From NCBI RefSeq assembly GCF_014062345.1, contig NZ_JACGLS010000001.1, forward strand, positions 496,001 through 560,000: 64,000 nt of DNA, read 5' to 3'. Shown piece by piece: positions 55,282 through 64,000 of this stretch. Each line of letters opens with the position of its first letter. Position 1 is the first letter of the stretch. The translations under genes and the position numbers were made by a program. The notes under the pieces were generated by a model, which saw nothing but the letters and a program-made list of their open reading frames with translations, was not told the DNA's origin and did no database searches. This DNA is from Tenacibaculum pelagium. Its GTDB lineage: Bacteria > Bacteroidota > Bacteroidia > Flavobacteriales > Flavobacteriaceae.

Positions 55282-58137
55282 TTACTTACTCAAATACATT
55301 TTACGTCTTGCATATAAATCGTAAAATTGATCATCTTTTAAATCATCTATAAATAAGATACTTTCTCCTGTCGATTTCATTTCTGGTCCTAGTTTCTTAT
55401 TTACATTTGGAAACTTGTTAAATGAGAAAACTGGTTGCTTAATTGCGTATCCTTCTAATTGTGGATTGAATTTAAAGTCTGTTACTTTCTTCTCTCCTAA
55501 CATTACTTTCGTTGCATAATTTACATACGGCTCTTTGTAAGCTTTTGCTATAAAAGGAACGGTACGAGATGCTCTAGGATTTGCTTCGATAATATATACT
55601 ACATCTTCTTTGATAGCAAATTGCACATTGATTAAACCAACTGTTTTTAACTCTCTTGCAATCGTATGCGTATGGTCTTTAATTTGTTGCATTACCAAAT
55701 CACCTAAATTAAAGGCTGGTAAAGTAGCATTAGAATCTCCAGAGTGTACTCCACAAGGCTCAATATGCTCCATAATACCAATGATATATACATTACCATC
55801 TGCATCACAAATTGCATCTGCTTCTGCTTCTATTGCTCCATCTAAATAATGATCTAATAATAATTTATTACCAGGCATTCCTTTTAATAAATCAACAACA
55901 TGCTCTACCAATTCATCTTTATTGATCACAATTTTCATTCCTTGTCCTCCTAATACATAAGATGGTCTTACTAAAATTGGGAAGTCTAATTGTTCTGCTA
56001 AAGCTAATGCTTCATCTGCTGTTTCAGCAATCCCGAATTCAGGATAAGGAATATTATTTCTTTTTAATAAATCCGAAAAACTTCCTCTATCTTCCGCTAA
56101 ATCTAAGGCTTCGAAAGAAGTTCCTAAAATTTTAATTCCGTATTTAGTTAATTTCTCTGCTAACTTTAAAGCAGTTTGCCCACCTAACTGAACAATTACT
56201 CCTTCTGGTTTTTCATGCTTGATGATATCATAGATATGTTCCCAAAAAACTGGCTCAAAATATAATTTATCGGCAGTATCAAAGTCTGTAGAAACAGTTT
56301 CTGGGTTACAGTTAATCATAATAGTTTCGTAACCACATTCAGAAGCTGCTAAAACTCCGTGTACACAACAGTAATCGAACTCAATTCCTTGTCCAATTCT
56401 ATTTGGTCCAGAACCTAAAACAATTATTTTCTTTTTATCAGAAACTACACTTTCGTTTGCAGCTAATTTATTTCCATCAGCAGTTTCAACCTCATTTTCA
56501 AAAGTTGAATAATAATATGGTGTTTGTGCTTTAAATTCTGCTGCACAAGTATCAACTAATTTATAAACACGATTAATATTTAGCTCTTCTCTTTTACTAT
56601 ATACTTGACTTTCTAAACAATCTAACATATGTGCAATCTGACGATCTCCATACCCTTTTTGCTTAGCTTCTAATAATAACTCTCTATCTAAAGTATCAAT
56701 CGTATAATTAGAAATTTCTTTTTCTAAATGATATAGCTCTTCGTATTGCTTTAAATACCACATATCAATCTTAGTGATATCGTAAATTTTACTTAAAGGA
56801 ATTCCCATTGCTATTGCATCATAAATAGCAAAAACACGGTCCCAACTCGCATTGGTTAATTTATCAATAATTAGATTGTAGTCTTTATATCCTTTACCAT
56901 CAGCTCCTAAACCATTACGTTTAATTTCTAATGACTGTGTTGCTTTATGTAATGCTTCTTGGAAAGAACGTCCAATTCCCATTACTTCTCCTACTGCTTT
57001 CATTTGTAAACCTAAAGTTCTATCTGAACCTTCAAATTTATCAAAGTTCCAACGTGGAATTTTTACGATTACATAATCTAATGTTGGCTCAAATAAAGCC
57101 GATGTTGACTTTGTAATTTGATTATCTAATTCATCTAATGTATAACCAATTGCTAATTTTGTTGCAATTTTAGCAATTGGATATCCAGTTGCTTTTGATG
57201 CTAATGCTGAAGAACGTGATACACGTGGATTAATTTCAATCGCTATAATATCTTCTTTTTCATCTGGAGAAACAGCAAATTGTACATTACATCCTCCTTC
57301 GAAATCTCCAATAGAACGCATCATTTTAATGGCCATGTCACGCATTTTCTGAAATGTTTTATCAGAAAGCGTCATTGCTGGTGCGACTGTAATAGAATCT
57401 CCAGTATGAATTCCCATTGGGTCCATATTTTCGATAGAACAAATAATTACTACGTTATCATTTTTATCACGTAATAATTCTAATTCATATTCTTTCCATC
57501 CCATCATCGCTTTATCAATCATCACCTCATGAATTGGTGATGCTTCTAAACCTCTACGCAATAATTTATCAAAATCCTCTGGATCATAAACGATTGAAGC
57601 TCCTGCTCCACCCAAAGTATATGAAGAACGAATTACTAATGGAAAACCAAATTCTTGTGCAATTTCTTTTCCTTTTAAGAATGATGTTGCTGTCGCTTGA
57701 GGCGCCATTGGCACATCAATCTTTAACATCAATTCTCTAAACTGCTCTCTATCTTCTGTAATATTAATCGCATCAATATCAACACCAATTAATTTTACAT
57801 CAAAATCTTTCCAAATTCCTTTATCATCAGCTTCAATACATAAATTTAAAGCAGTTTGACCTCCCATTGTAGGTAAAACAGCATCAATTTGTGGATGTTC
57901 TTTTAAAATTTGAATAATTGACTTCGTTGTTAATGGCAACAAATAAATATGATCTGCCATCGATGGGTCAGTCATAATTGTTGCTGGGTTTGAGTTGATT
58001 AGAATTGTTTCTATTCCATCCTCTCTTAAAGATCTTAAGGATTGTGATCCAGAATAATCAAATTCACATGCTTGACCAATTACAATTGGTCCAGATCCGA
58101 TAATTAAAATAGATTTAAGGTCTTGTCTTTTTGGCAT
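55282..58137 (-). CDS. carB: carbamoyl-phosphate synthase large subunit, short form
   Basis: 951 residues against about 1073 in E. coli. Two ATP-grasp halves: the first (SILIIGSGPIVIGQACEFDY; GGAGASIVYDPEDF) makes carboxyphosphate, the second (IIVLGSGPNRIGQGIEFDY; ILVRPSYVLGGQGMKIV) makes carbamoyl phosphate, with an oligomerisation region between. The protein stops at about MKSTGESILFIDDL...RRKMYLSK, so the C-terminal MGS-like allosteric domain (UMP/ornithine binding) is absent. Cytoplasmic, feeding pyrimidine and arginine synthesis with CarA (not in window). ATG at 58137, with its own -7 box at 58163. Confidence 0.96.
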   Translation of the reverse strand: MPKRQDLKSILIIGSGPIVIGQACEFDYSGSQSLRSLREDGIETILINSNPATIMTDPSMADHIYLLPLTTKSIIQILKEHPQIDAVLPTMGGQTALNLCIEADDKGIWKDFDVKLIGVDIDAINITEDREQFRELMLKIDVPMAPQATATSFLKGKEIAQEFGFPLVIRSSYTLGGAGASIVYDPEDFDKLLRRGLEASPIHEVMIDKAMMGWKEYELELLRDKNDNVVIICSIENMDPMGIHTGDSITVAPAMTLSDKTFQKMRDMAIKMMRSIGDFEGGCNVQFAVSPDEKEDIIAIEINPRVSRSSALASKATGYPIAKIATKLAIGYTLDELDNQITKSTSALFEPTLDYVIVKIPRWNFDKFEGSDRTLGLQMKAVGEVMGIGRSFQEALHKATQSLEIKRNGLGADGKGYKDYNLIIDKLTNASWDRVFAIYDAIAMGIPLSKIYDITKIDMWYLKQYEELYHLEKEISNYTIDTLDRELLLEAKQKGYGDRQIAHMLDCLESQVYSKREELNINRVYKLVDTCAAEFKAQTPYYYSTFENEVETADGNKLAANESVVSDKKKIIVLGSGPNRIGQGIEFDYCCVHGVLAASECGYETIMINCNPETVSTDFDTADKLYFEPVFWEHIYDIIKHEKPEGVIVQLGGQTALKLAEKLTKYGIKILGTSFEALDLAEDRGSFSDLLKRNNIPYPEFGIAETADEALALAEQLDFPILVRPSYVLGGQGMKIVINKDELVEHVVDLLKGMPGNKLLLDHYLDGAIEAEADAICDADGNVYIIGIMEHIEPCGVHSGDSNATLPAFNLGDLVMQQIKDHTHTIARELKTVGLINVQFAIKEDVVYIIEANPRASRTVPFIAKAYKEPYVNYATKVMLGEKKVTDFKFNPQLEGYAIKQPVFSFNKFPNVNKKLGPEMKSTGESILFIDDLKDDQFYDLYARRKMYLSK

Positions 58138-58162
58138 TTTAATAGTTGTGTTGTGTTGTTGT

Positions 58163-58170
58163 CAAAAATA
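58163..58170 (-). promoter_or_regulatory. -7 box upstream of carB
   Basis: TATTTTTG on the minus strand, 25 bp before the carB ATG and downstream of the rpmH terminator, so carB is probably initiated here. No clear -33. Confidence 0.45.
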
Positions 58171-58186
58171 TAAATTGTGTAGGTAT

Positions 58187-58220
58187 AAAAAAAGGGTGTT
58201 ACTTATAAAAAGTAACACCC
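58187..58220 (-). terminator. terminator of rpmH
   Basis: Perfect 11-bp stem GGGTGTTACTT/AAGTAACACCC (58194-58204 with 58210-58220, loop ATAAA) followed on the minus strand by seven T. Confidence 0.9.
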
Positions 58221-58243
58221 AATAAATTAACAATAGTTAATCA

Positions 58244-58405
58244 TTATTTCTTATGTCTTGGAGCTGAAGATACAGTTAAACTCTTTCTTCCTTTAGCTCT
58301 TCTTCTTGCTAAAACTTTACGACCGTTAGCAGAAGCCATTCTTTCGCGGAAACCGTGTTTGTTTCTTCTCTTTCTATTTGATGGTTGGTAAGTTCTTTTT
58401 GGCAT
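58244..58405 (-). CDS. rpmH: 50S ribosomal protein L34
   Basis: 53 residues, starting [19 protein letters not shown] and continuing [19 protein letters not shown], the universal L34 pattern, with a C-terminal SSAPRHKK. Very basic and short; binds 23S rRNA in the large subunit. Transcribed alone from a consensus promoter at 58477-58507 with a leader of about 65 nt, and ended by a strong hairpin. It is not next to rnpA or dnaA as in many bacteria; here it lies between carB and pyrG, with yidC two genes away. Confidence 0.97.
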   Translation of the reverse strand: MPKRTYQPSNRKRRNKHGFRERMASANGRKVLARRRAKGRKSLTVSSAPRHKK

Positions 58406-58476
58406 TACTTATATTTTTAAATATCGTCTTTAAATTTTGTTGCTTTTTTTGAAATTCCGTCTGCTAAAAGCGTGGG

Positions 58477-58507
58477 CAAATATACAACAGTTTTTTTGTC
58501 TGACAAA
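58477..58507 (-). promoter_or_regulatory. promoter of rpmH
   Basis: Minus strand TTTG (58507-58504), 19 bp, TATATTTG (58484-58477): full consensus. Predicted start near 58471. Confidence 0.72.
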
Positions 58508-58585
58508 TCCTATTTTTATTTTTTTGAAAAAAATTTCGTTCCGCAAAAATACATATTCTTCATCAATCTTTTTTCTGTTTTTTAC

Positions 58586-58616
58586 TTTGTTCGAATCGCC
58601 AGACTTCTTACTTTTG
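58586..58616 (+). promoter_or_regulatory. promoter of pyrG
   Basis: TTTG (58586-58589), 19 bp, TACTTTTG (58609-58616): full consensus. Predicted start near 58622, leader about 13 nt before the ATG at 58635; supports that start over upstream in-frame codons. Confidence 0.72.
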
Positions 58617-58634
58617 TCCAAACCTAACAACACC

Positions 58635-60248
58635 ATGAACAACACTAAATACGTTTTTGTAACAGGAGGCGTAACTTCATCACTAGGAAAAGGTATTATT
58701 GCCGCTTCTTTAGCTAAATTATTACAAGAAAGAGGATATTCAGTAACGATACAAAAGTTAGATCCTTATATAAATATCGACCCAGGAACTTTAAATCCGT
58801 ATGAACACGGAGAATGTTATGTTACTGACGATGGAGCAGAAACAGACTTAGACCTTGGTCATTATGAGCGTTTTTTAAACATTCCTACTTCTCAAGCAAA
58901 CAATGTTACTACTGGTAGAATTTACCAATCGGTAATTAATAAAGAGCGTAAAGGTGAATTTTTAGGAAAAACGGTTCAGATAATTCCACATATTACAGAT
59001 GAAATAAAAAACAGAATTCAAATTTTAGGGAATACCGGCGATTATGATATCGTAATTACTGAAATTGGAGGAACTGTTGGTGATATTGAATCATTACCTT
59101 ATGTAGAAGCTGTTAGACAAATGCAGTGGGAATTAGGGGATAATAATGCAATTGTTATTCACTTAACCTTAGTACCTTATTTAGCTGCTGCTGGTGAATT
59201 AAAAACAAAGCCTACACAGCACTCTGTAAAAACTTTAATGCAAAGTGGTGTTAGCCCTAATATATTAGTATGTCGTTCTGAACATGAAATTAACGATAGT
59301 ATTAAACGTAAGCTTGCTCTTTTCTGTAATGTAAAAAAGCAAGATGTTATTCAATCGTTAGATGCAGAAACTATTTACGATGTTCCTAACTTAATGTTTA
59401 AAGAAGGTTTAGATCGTGTTGTTTTAGAAAAATTAGAATTATCATCAGAAAAGCAACCTGAATTAAAAGCTTGGAACGAGTTTTTAAATCGTCATAAAAA
59501 CCCAAAATCAACTATCGAAATAGGTTTAGTTGGTAAATATGTTGAGTTACATGATTCTTATAAATCGATTACTGAAGCTTTTATTCATGCAGGTGCAGCA
59601 AATAAAGCTAAGGTAAAAGTACGTTGGATTCATTCTGAGAGTTTAACCCCAGAAAATGCAGCTAGTAAATTACAAGGATTAAACGGACTTTTAGTGGCTC
59701 CTGGATTTGGTGACAGGGGAATTGAAGGTAAAATAGCAGCCGTTCAGTATGTACGTGAAAATAACATTCCTTTTTTAGGTATTTGTTTAGGTATGCAAAT
59801 GGCAGTTATTGAATATTCAAGAAATGTATTAGGTTTAGAAAAAGCCAATTCTACTGAAATGGCTAAGGAATTACAACACCCAGTAATCAACCTAATGGAA
59901 GAACAAAAAGACGTTACCGAAAAAGGTGGAACTATGCGTTTAGGTGCTTGGGATTGCGAGATAACTAAAGATTCTAAAGTTTACGAAGCTTACAATGCTG
60001 AATTAATTAGTGAACGTCATCGCCACAGATACGAATACAATAACGATTATAAAGAACAATTAGAAGCTGCTGGATTAAAATCTACTGGTATTAACCCAAA
60101 AACCGGATTGGTAGAAACTGTTGAAATACCAACTCATCCTTGGTTTGTTGGAGTACAATATCATCCGGAATACAAGAGTACAGTCCTAAATCCACATCCA
60201 TTATTTGTAAGCTTTATAAAAGCTGCTCTAGAACAATCAAAAAAATAA
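58635..60248 (+). CDS. pyrG: CTP synthase
   Basis: 537 residues. Makes CTP from UTP with glutamine or ammonia and ATP. N-terminal amidoligase domain (1-270): KYVFVTGGVTSSLGKG, KLDPYINIDPGTLNPYEHGE, ITEIGGTVGDIESLPYVEA. C-terminal class I glutamine amidotransferase domain (about 290-530) with nucleophile Cys in FLGICLGMQ, and His/Glu in GVQYHPEYKS. The ATG at 58635 gives the normal N-terminus; the in-frame upstream extension lies across the promoters. Ends at a hairpin at 60253. Cytoplasmic. Confidence 0.98.
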   Translation: MNNTKYVFVTGGVTSSLGKGIIAASLAKLLQERGYSVTIQKLDPYINIDPGTLNPYEHGECYVTDDGAETDLDLGHYERFLNIPTSQANNVTTGRIYQSVINKERKGEFLGKTVQIIPHITDEIKNRIQILGNTGDYDIVITEIGGTVGDIESLPYVEAVRQMQWELGDNNAIVIHLTLVPYLAAAGELKTKPTQHSVKTLMQSGVSPNILVCRSEHEINDSIKRKLALFCNVKKQDVIQSLDAETIYDVPNLMFKEGLDRVVLEKLELSSEKQPELKAWNEFLNRHKNPKSTIEIGLVGKYVELHDSYKSITEAFIHAGAANKAKVKVRWIHSESLTPENAASKLQGLNGLLVAPGFGDRGIEGKIAAVQYVRENNIPFLGICLGMQMAVIEYSRNVLGLEKANSTEMAKELQHPVINLMEEQKDVTEKGGTMRLGAWDCEITKDSKVYEAYNAELISERHRHRYEYNNDYKEQLEAAGLKSTGINPKTGLVETVEIPTHPWFVGVQYHPEYKSTVLNPHPLFVSFIKAALEQSKK

Positions 60249-60252
60249 ACTC

Positions 60253-60284
60253 TAAATCCTGTAATTTAAAATTACAGGATTTTT
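60253..60284 (+). terminator. terminator of pyrG
   Basis: 11-bp stem AAATCCTGTAA/TTACAGGATTT (60253-60263 with 60271-60281) followed by a T run, 5 bp after the stop. Confidence 0.82.
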
Positions 60285-60373
60285 TATTTCTCTTAAAGTT
60301 GGAACACTGTTTGAACTATAACTCATATCAAAATTAATCATAGTAAAACTCCATAAAACACATACAGTTTTAC

Positions 60374-60381
60374 TACATTTG
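60374..60381 (+). promoter_or_regulatory. -7 box upstream of yidC
   Basis: TACATTTG, a TAnnTTTG match, 61 bp before the ATG at 60443. No TTTG at the expected -33 spacing; the closest upstream is out of register. Confidence 0.4.
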
Positions 60382-60442
60382 TCGGGTTTTTCAAATATCA
60401 GAAAAACAAAAAATGACAAGTTGACATTATAACATACAATCA

Positions 60443-62314
60443 ATGGAACAAAAAAAATTTGATTTTAATTCCTTTATAGGAATGCTTTTATTAGGAGGAA
60501 TAATGCTTTGGTGGATGAACAGCCGTAAACCAGAAGTAACTCCTGAAACAACTACTCAAACAGAACAAACTTCTCAAAAAGCTTCAACACAAAATAACTT
60601 AGTTGAAAACACAGTTTTAAACGATTCTTTACAGCAAATTGCTTTAAAAAATAAATTAGGAGCTTTCGCTTTTGGTGCTTTAACGACTAAAGAAGGTAAT
60701 ACTACGCTAGAAAATGATTTAGTAAAATTATCTATTGATAATAAAGGTGGACAAATTACTGAAGCTTTAATTAAAAACTTTAAAACATACGATTCACTTC
60801 CGTTGTATTTAATTAAAGATAAAAATGCTTCTTTCAATATTAATTTCGGAACAAACGATAATCGTATTTTAAATACCAAAGATTTATTATTTGCTCCAAC
60901 ATTAACTAAAAAAGGAGATACACAAGTACTATCTATGAAGTTAAAGGTTTCTGAAACTCAGTTTTTAGAATACCGCTACGAAATGAAAGAAGGTGATTAC
61001 CGTATTGGTTTCGCTGTACGTTCGCAAGGTTTAAATAATGTGATTAACAGCTCTCAAGCAATTAATTTAGATTGGAACTTAAAAGGTTTTAGACATGAAA
61101 AAAGTTTAAAAACCGAAAACATGTATTCATACTATTATTATAAAGCTGATGATGAAGTTGACTACCTACAAATGAATGATGATGAAGCTGTAAGTGATGT
61201 AGATTGGGTAGCTTACAAACAACATTTCTTCTCTTCTATTTTATCTTCTAAGACACCTTTTAATAATGCTACATTAAAATCAGTAGATTTTGAAGGAGAA
61301 GAAAAAGATACTGTATTTACGAAAACTTATGGTTTAAAAGCGCCTTTAGCGTTAACTAATGGTGAATTAAATTATGACATGGAATGGTTTTACGGACCAA
61401 CAAATTATAATCTATTAAAAACATATGAAGAAACTAACCTAAGCGAAATTGCTGATTTAGGTTGGGGAATTTTCGGTTTCTTAAACCGTACTGTATTCTA
61501 CCCTGTATTTAATATGTTAAAAGGGTTTATTGGTAATTTTGGATTAATCATCATTTTAATGACGATTGTAGTTCGTATTATTATGTCTCCAGTGCTTTAT
61601 AAATCTTATTTATCTAGCGCTAAGATGAAAGTTATTCGCCCTGAATTAAATGCTTTAAACGAAAAGTATCCAGGAAAAGAAAATGCTATGAAGCGTCAGC
61701 AAGAAACGATGGCTATTCAACGAAAAGCTGGAGTTAGTATGATGTCTGGTTGTATTCCAGCGTTATTACAAATGCCTGTATTCTTTGCTTTATTTAAGTT
61801 TTTCCCTACAAATATTGACTTTAGACAAAAAAGCTTTTTATGGGCAAACGATTTATCATCATATGATATGATTTATAAATTGCCTTTTAGTATCCCTTTT
61901 TATGGAGATCATATTAGTTTGTTTCCGATTTTAGCATCTGTTGCCATATTCTTTTATATGAGAATGAACCAAAGTCAGCAGGCTAACATGCAAGCACCTA
62001 CACAAGAAGGAATGCCAGATATGAGCAAAATGATGAAGTATATGATTTACTTCTCTCCTATTATGATGTTATTCTTCTTTAATAATTATGCAAGTGGTTT
62101 AAGTTTATACTATTTCATTTCGAACTTATTAACGATTGCAATTATGTTAGTTATTAAAAACTTTGTAATTGATGAAGATAAGATTCATGCAAAAATTGAA
62201 GAAAACAAAAAACGTCCTGAAAAGAAAAAGAGTAAGTTCAGACAACGTTTAGATGCTGCTATGAAACAAGCGCAAGAGCAACAAGCTGCACAGCAAAAAG
62301 CTAAAAAGAAATAA
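60443..62314 (+). CDS. yidC: membrane protein insertase YidC
   Basis: 623 residues. N-terminal membrane anchor (about 9-24, FIGMLLLGGIMLWWMN), a large periplasmic domain (about 70-350), then the conserved insertase core of five helices (about 355-570; LIIILMTIVVRIIMSPVLYK with the substrate-groove Arg, GCIPALLQMPVFFALFKFFP). The cytoplasmic tail is Lys/Gln-rich (EENKKRPEKKKSKFRQR, AQEQQAAQQKAKKK), probably ribosome-contacting. Inserts membrane proteins alone or with SecYEG. Terminator directly downstream. Single-gene transcript; long leader of about 55 nt. Confidence 0.97.
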   Translation: MEQKKFDFNSFIGMLLLGGIMLWWMNSRKPEVTPETTTQTEQTSQKASTQNNLVENTVLNDSLQQIALKNKLGAFAFGALTTKEGNTTLENDLVKLSIDNKGGQITEALIKNFKTYDSLPLYLIKDKNASFNINFGTNDNRILNTKDLLFAPTLTKKGDTQVLSMKLKVSETQFLEYRYEMKEGDYRIGFAVRSQGLNNVINSSQAINLDWNLKGFRHEKSLKTENMYSYYYYKADDEVDYLQMNDDEAVSDVDWVAYKQHFFSSILSSKTPFNNATLKSVDFEGEEKDTVFTKTYGLKAPLALTNGELNYDMEWFYGPTNYNLLKTYEETNLSEIADLGWGIFGFLNRTVFYPVFNMLKGFIGNFGLIIILMTIVVRIIMSPVLYKSYLSSAKMKVIRPELNALNEKYPGKENAMKRQQETMAIQRKAGVSMMSGCIPALLQMPVFFALFKFFPTNIDFRQKSFLWANDLSSYDMIYKLPFSIPFYGDHISLFPILASVAIFFYMRMNQSQQANMQAPTQEGMPDMSKMMKYMIYFSPIMMLFFFNNYASGLSLYYFISNLLTIAIMLVIKNFVIDEDKIHAKIEENKKRPEKKKSKFRQRLDAAMKQAQEQQAAQQKAKKK

Positions 62315-62334
62315 TACTTTTTCACTATAAATAG

Positions 62335-62362
62335 AAAAGGTCGCTATATGCGACCTTTTTTT
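62335..62362 (+). terminator. terminator of yidC
   Basis: Stem AAAAGGTCGC/GCGACCTTTT (62335-62344 with 62350-62359, loop TATAT) followed by T residues, 20 bp after the yidC stop. Confidence 0.87.
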
Positions 62363-62437
62363 ATTTAACATTCTTTTAACTAAACCTCTTTAAACCATTA
62401 ATGACCTTCGCAGTCAAAAGGTATTTACATACAACAA

Positions 62438-64000
62438 ATGAGAAATTTTACACTATTATTTTTACTACTTAGTATAACAACTTTTGCTCAAAGACCCAAT
62501 CGAGGCAACATCCCCAAGATTACTTTAACTGGTAAAATTATTGAAGCCAATTCTAAACAACCATTAGAATATGCTACTTTAATTTTAACACACTTAAAAA
62601 GCAAGCGAATTTCCGGTGGTGTTACAAATCAAAATGGAAGTTTCTCAATCGAAGTTCCTAAAGGAGAATATGGTGTAAAAGTTGAGTTTATAGGGTTTAA
62701 AACCAAAAGTCTTCAAAATAAACAGTTAACTGAAAATACGAACCTAGGTGTAATTACTTTATCTGAAGATACCGAAACTTTAGATGAAGTTGAAGTAATT
62801 GCAGAAAAATCAACAGTAGAAATTCGGCTAGATAAAAAAATCTATAATGTTGGAAAAGATATGACAGTTAAAGGAGGTAATGCTTCTGATGTTTTAGATA
62901 ATGTTCCGTCAGTAAATGTAGATGCTGAAGGTGCTGTTAGTTTACGTGGAAGTGAAAATGTTCGAATTCTTATTGATGGCAAACCTTCTGCTTTAGTTGG
63001 CTTAACTGGTACAGATGCTTTACGAAACCTACCTGCAGATGCAATTGAAAAAGTTGAAGTAATTACTTCTCCATCTGCTCGTTATGATGCAGAGGGAACT
63101 ACTGGTATTTTAAATATCATTCTTAGAAAAGGTAAAATTACTGGTTTTAATGGATCAGTTAATTTAACTGTTGGAAATCCTGACATGGTTAGAGTTGCTC
63201 CCAATTTAAACTATCGAACTAAAAAAATTAACCTATTTTCTAACCTTGGATATTCTTACAGAAAAGGACCTGGTAACTCTCAAAGTTTTTTTACCAATTT
63301 TGATAATGACGGAACAATAACAGATTACCGTAATGAAGATAGAGTTTTTGATCGAAAAAATAAAAACTTCAATGCATCATTAGGTTTAGAATACTATATC
63401 AACAAAAATAGCTCTATTACTGGATCTTATTTTTATAGAAATTCAAATGGAAATGATATTGCTACTAATATCACAGATAGTCTTAACATTAATAGAGAAA
63501 TAGGCTCAAGAGAAATTAGAATAGAAACAGAAAAAGAAGATGGCATTGACAATCAATACTCCTTAAATTACACCAACAATTTTGATAGAAAAGGGAAAAA
63601 ACTAACAATCGATTTACAATATAGCGATAGCGATGAAACTGAAAACTCTCCTGTAGTTATTGATGGAGTTTTAGCTGAACAAAATTCTCAAGTAACAACT
63701 TCTAAAGACAAATTATTTCAAATAGATTATGTATTACCTATTGGTGAAAATACTCAATTTGAATTTGGTCATAAAACTATGTTACAAGATTTGTTTTCAG
63801 ATTTTAAAGTTAGAGATGCTGATGGTAATCCTTTTGAGTTTGACCCATCTAATGCCATAGATTTCAAGCAAAATATTTATGCTTTTTATGCTCAATATGG
63901 AAATAAAACCAATAAGTTATCATACTTATTAGGACTCCGTACAGAAATTACTGATATCGATTTAAACGTATTAACTACAAACCAATTATCAGAAAAAAAC
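62438..64000 (+). CDS. outer-membrane beta-barrel receptor with regulatory-like N-domain, 3' end outside window
   Basis: First 521 codons of an open frame that leaves the window. Signal peptide (1-18, ending TFAQR), a carboxypeptidase-like regulatory (CarboxypepD_reg) domain (about 28-110; LTGKIIEANSKQPLEYATLIL, GVKVEFIGFKTKSLQ), a plug-like domain (about 130-220; GGNASDVLDNVPSVNVDAEG, SLRGSENVRILIDGKPSAL, ARYDAEGTTGILNIILRKG), then barrel strands. Belongs to the TonB-dependent receptor/outer membrane beta-barrel family common in Bacteroidota. ATG at 62438. No SusD partner or regulator adjoins within the window; ligand unknown. No TAnnTTTG box found upstream. Confidence 0.9.
   Translation, partial: MRNFTLLFLLLSITTFAQRPNRGNIPKITLTGKIIEANSKQPLEYATLILTHLKSKRISGGVTNQNGSFSIEVPKGEYGVKVEFIGFKTKSLQNKQLTENTNLGVITLSEDTETLDEVEVIAEKSTVEIRLDKKIYNVGKDMTVKGGNASDVLDNVPSVNVDAEGAVSLRGSENVRILIDGKPSALVGLTGTDALRNLPADAIEKVEVITSPSARYDAEGTTGILNIILRKGKITGFNGSVNLTVGNPDMVRVAPNLNYRTKKINLFSNLGYSYRKGPGNSQSFFTNFDNDGTITDYRNEDRVFDRKNKNFNASLGLEYYINKNSSITGSYFYRNSNGNDIATNITDSLNINREIGSREIRIETEKEDGIDNQYSLNYTNNFDRKGKKLTIDLQYSDSDETENSPVVIDGVLAEQNSQVTTSKDKLFQIDYVLPIGENTQFEFGHKTMLQDLFSDFKVRDADGNPFEFDPSNAIDFKQNIYAFYAQYGNKTNKLSYLLGLRTEITDIDLNVLTTNQLSEKN

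Noticed and set aside
58437..58634. N-terminal extension of pyrG
   Set aside because: The extension contains the rpmH and pyrG promoters and is not part of the CTP synthase family sequence.

Overview
This is an AT-rich chromosomal segment of a member of the Bacteroidota, almost certainly family Flavobacteriaceae. Three things point there. Promoters follow the Bacteroidota pattern TTTG-N18/19-TAnnTTTG. Surface proteins carry type IX secretion (T9SS) type B sorting domains. A complete sprC-sprD-sprB-sprF gliding-motility locus is present. The overall gene set resembles Tenacibaculum/Polaribacter-type marine gliders, but genus cannot be proven from the window. I see no phage, insertion sequence, CRISPR array, rRNA or tRNA.

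Layout. 1-5.4 kb: envelope genes, with a 3'-truncated MCE/MlaD-type lipid transport protein and a SPOR-like-tailed N-acetylmuramoyl-L-alanine amidase on the minus strand, divergent from lptD and ridA. 5.5-8.2 kb: a THUMP RNA methyltransferase, divergent from a methyltransferase/ZIP transporter pair. 8.3-11.2 kb: an orphan small protein, a TPR sensor kinase and a LuxR-type response regulator; the first and last are preceded by the same palindrome, TACYTA-N4-TAGGTA. 11.2-20.2 kb: cupin, lipoprotein, HerA-like ATPase, queE, a small secreted protein, accA, an EamA permease, a YjgP/YjgQ (LptF/G) permease, tgt and a small-subunit-type pseudouridine synthase. Two queuosine genes (queE, tgt) lie here, both with a -7 box almost touching the start codon.

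20.3-39.9 kb: the sprCDBF operon on the minus strand, including a 4851-residue SprB adhesin that fills almost a quarter of the window. SprB contains two pairs of higher-order tandem repeats, and one repeat copy carries a discrete 167-residue inserted domain. 40-46.9 kb: cmk, an RluD-type synthase and a PASTA protein, then a ddl-coaD-YwqK/TonB_C-M14 peptidase operon. 47-50.8 kb: an ECF sigma factor, a FecR-type anti-sigma factor and an STN-bearing TonB-dependent receptor, i.e. a trans-envelope signalling set. 50.9-55.3 kb: a GlmU-like protein, a small membrane protein, a thioesterase, a cyclase-family hydrolase, then two accessory genes followed by a structured intergenic element. 55.3-64 kb: carB (without the usual C-terminal regulatory domain), rpmH, pyrG, yidC and the 5' part of an outer-membrane beta-barrel receptor that leaves the window.

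Most genes are ordinary core functions. The parts most worth a second look are the shared palindromes of the kinase/regulator locus, the internal architecture of SprB, the apparently zinc-ligand-less Tgt, the near-leaderless queuosine genes, the secreted YwqK/TonB_C protein, and the structured element at 55.1 kb.
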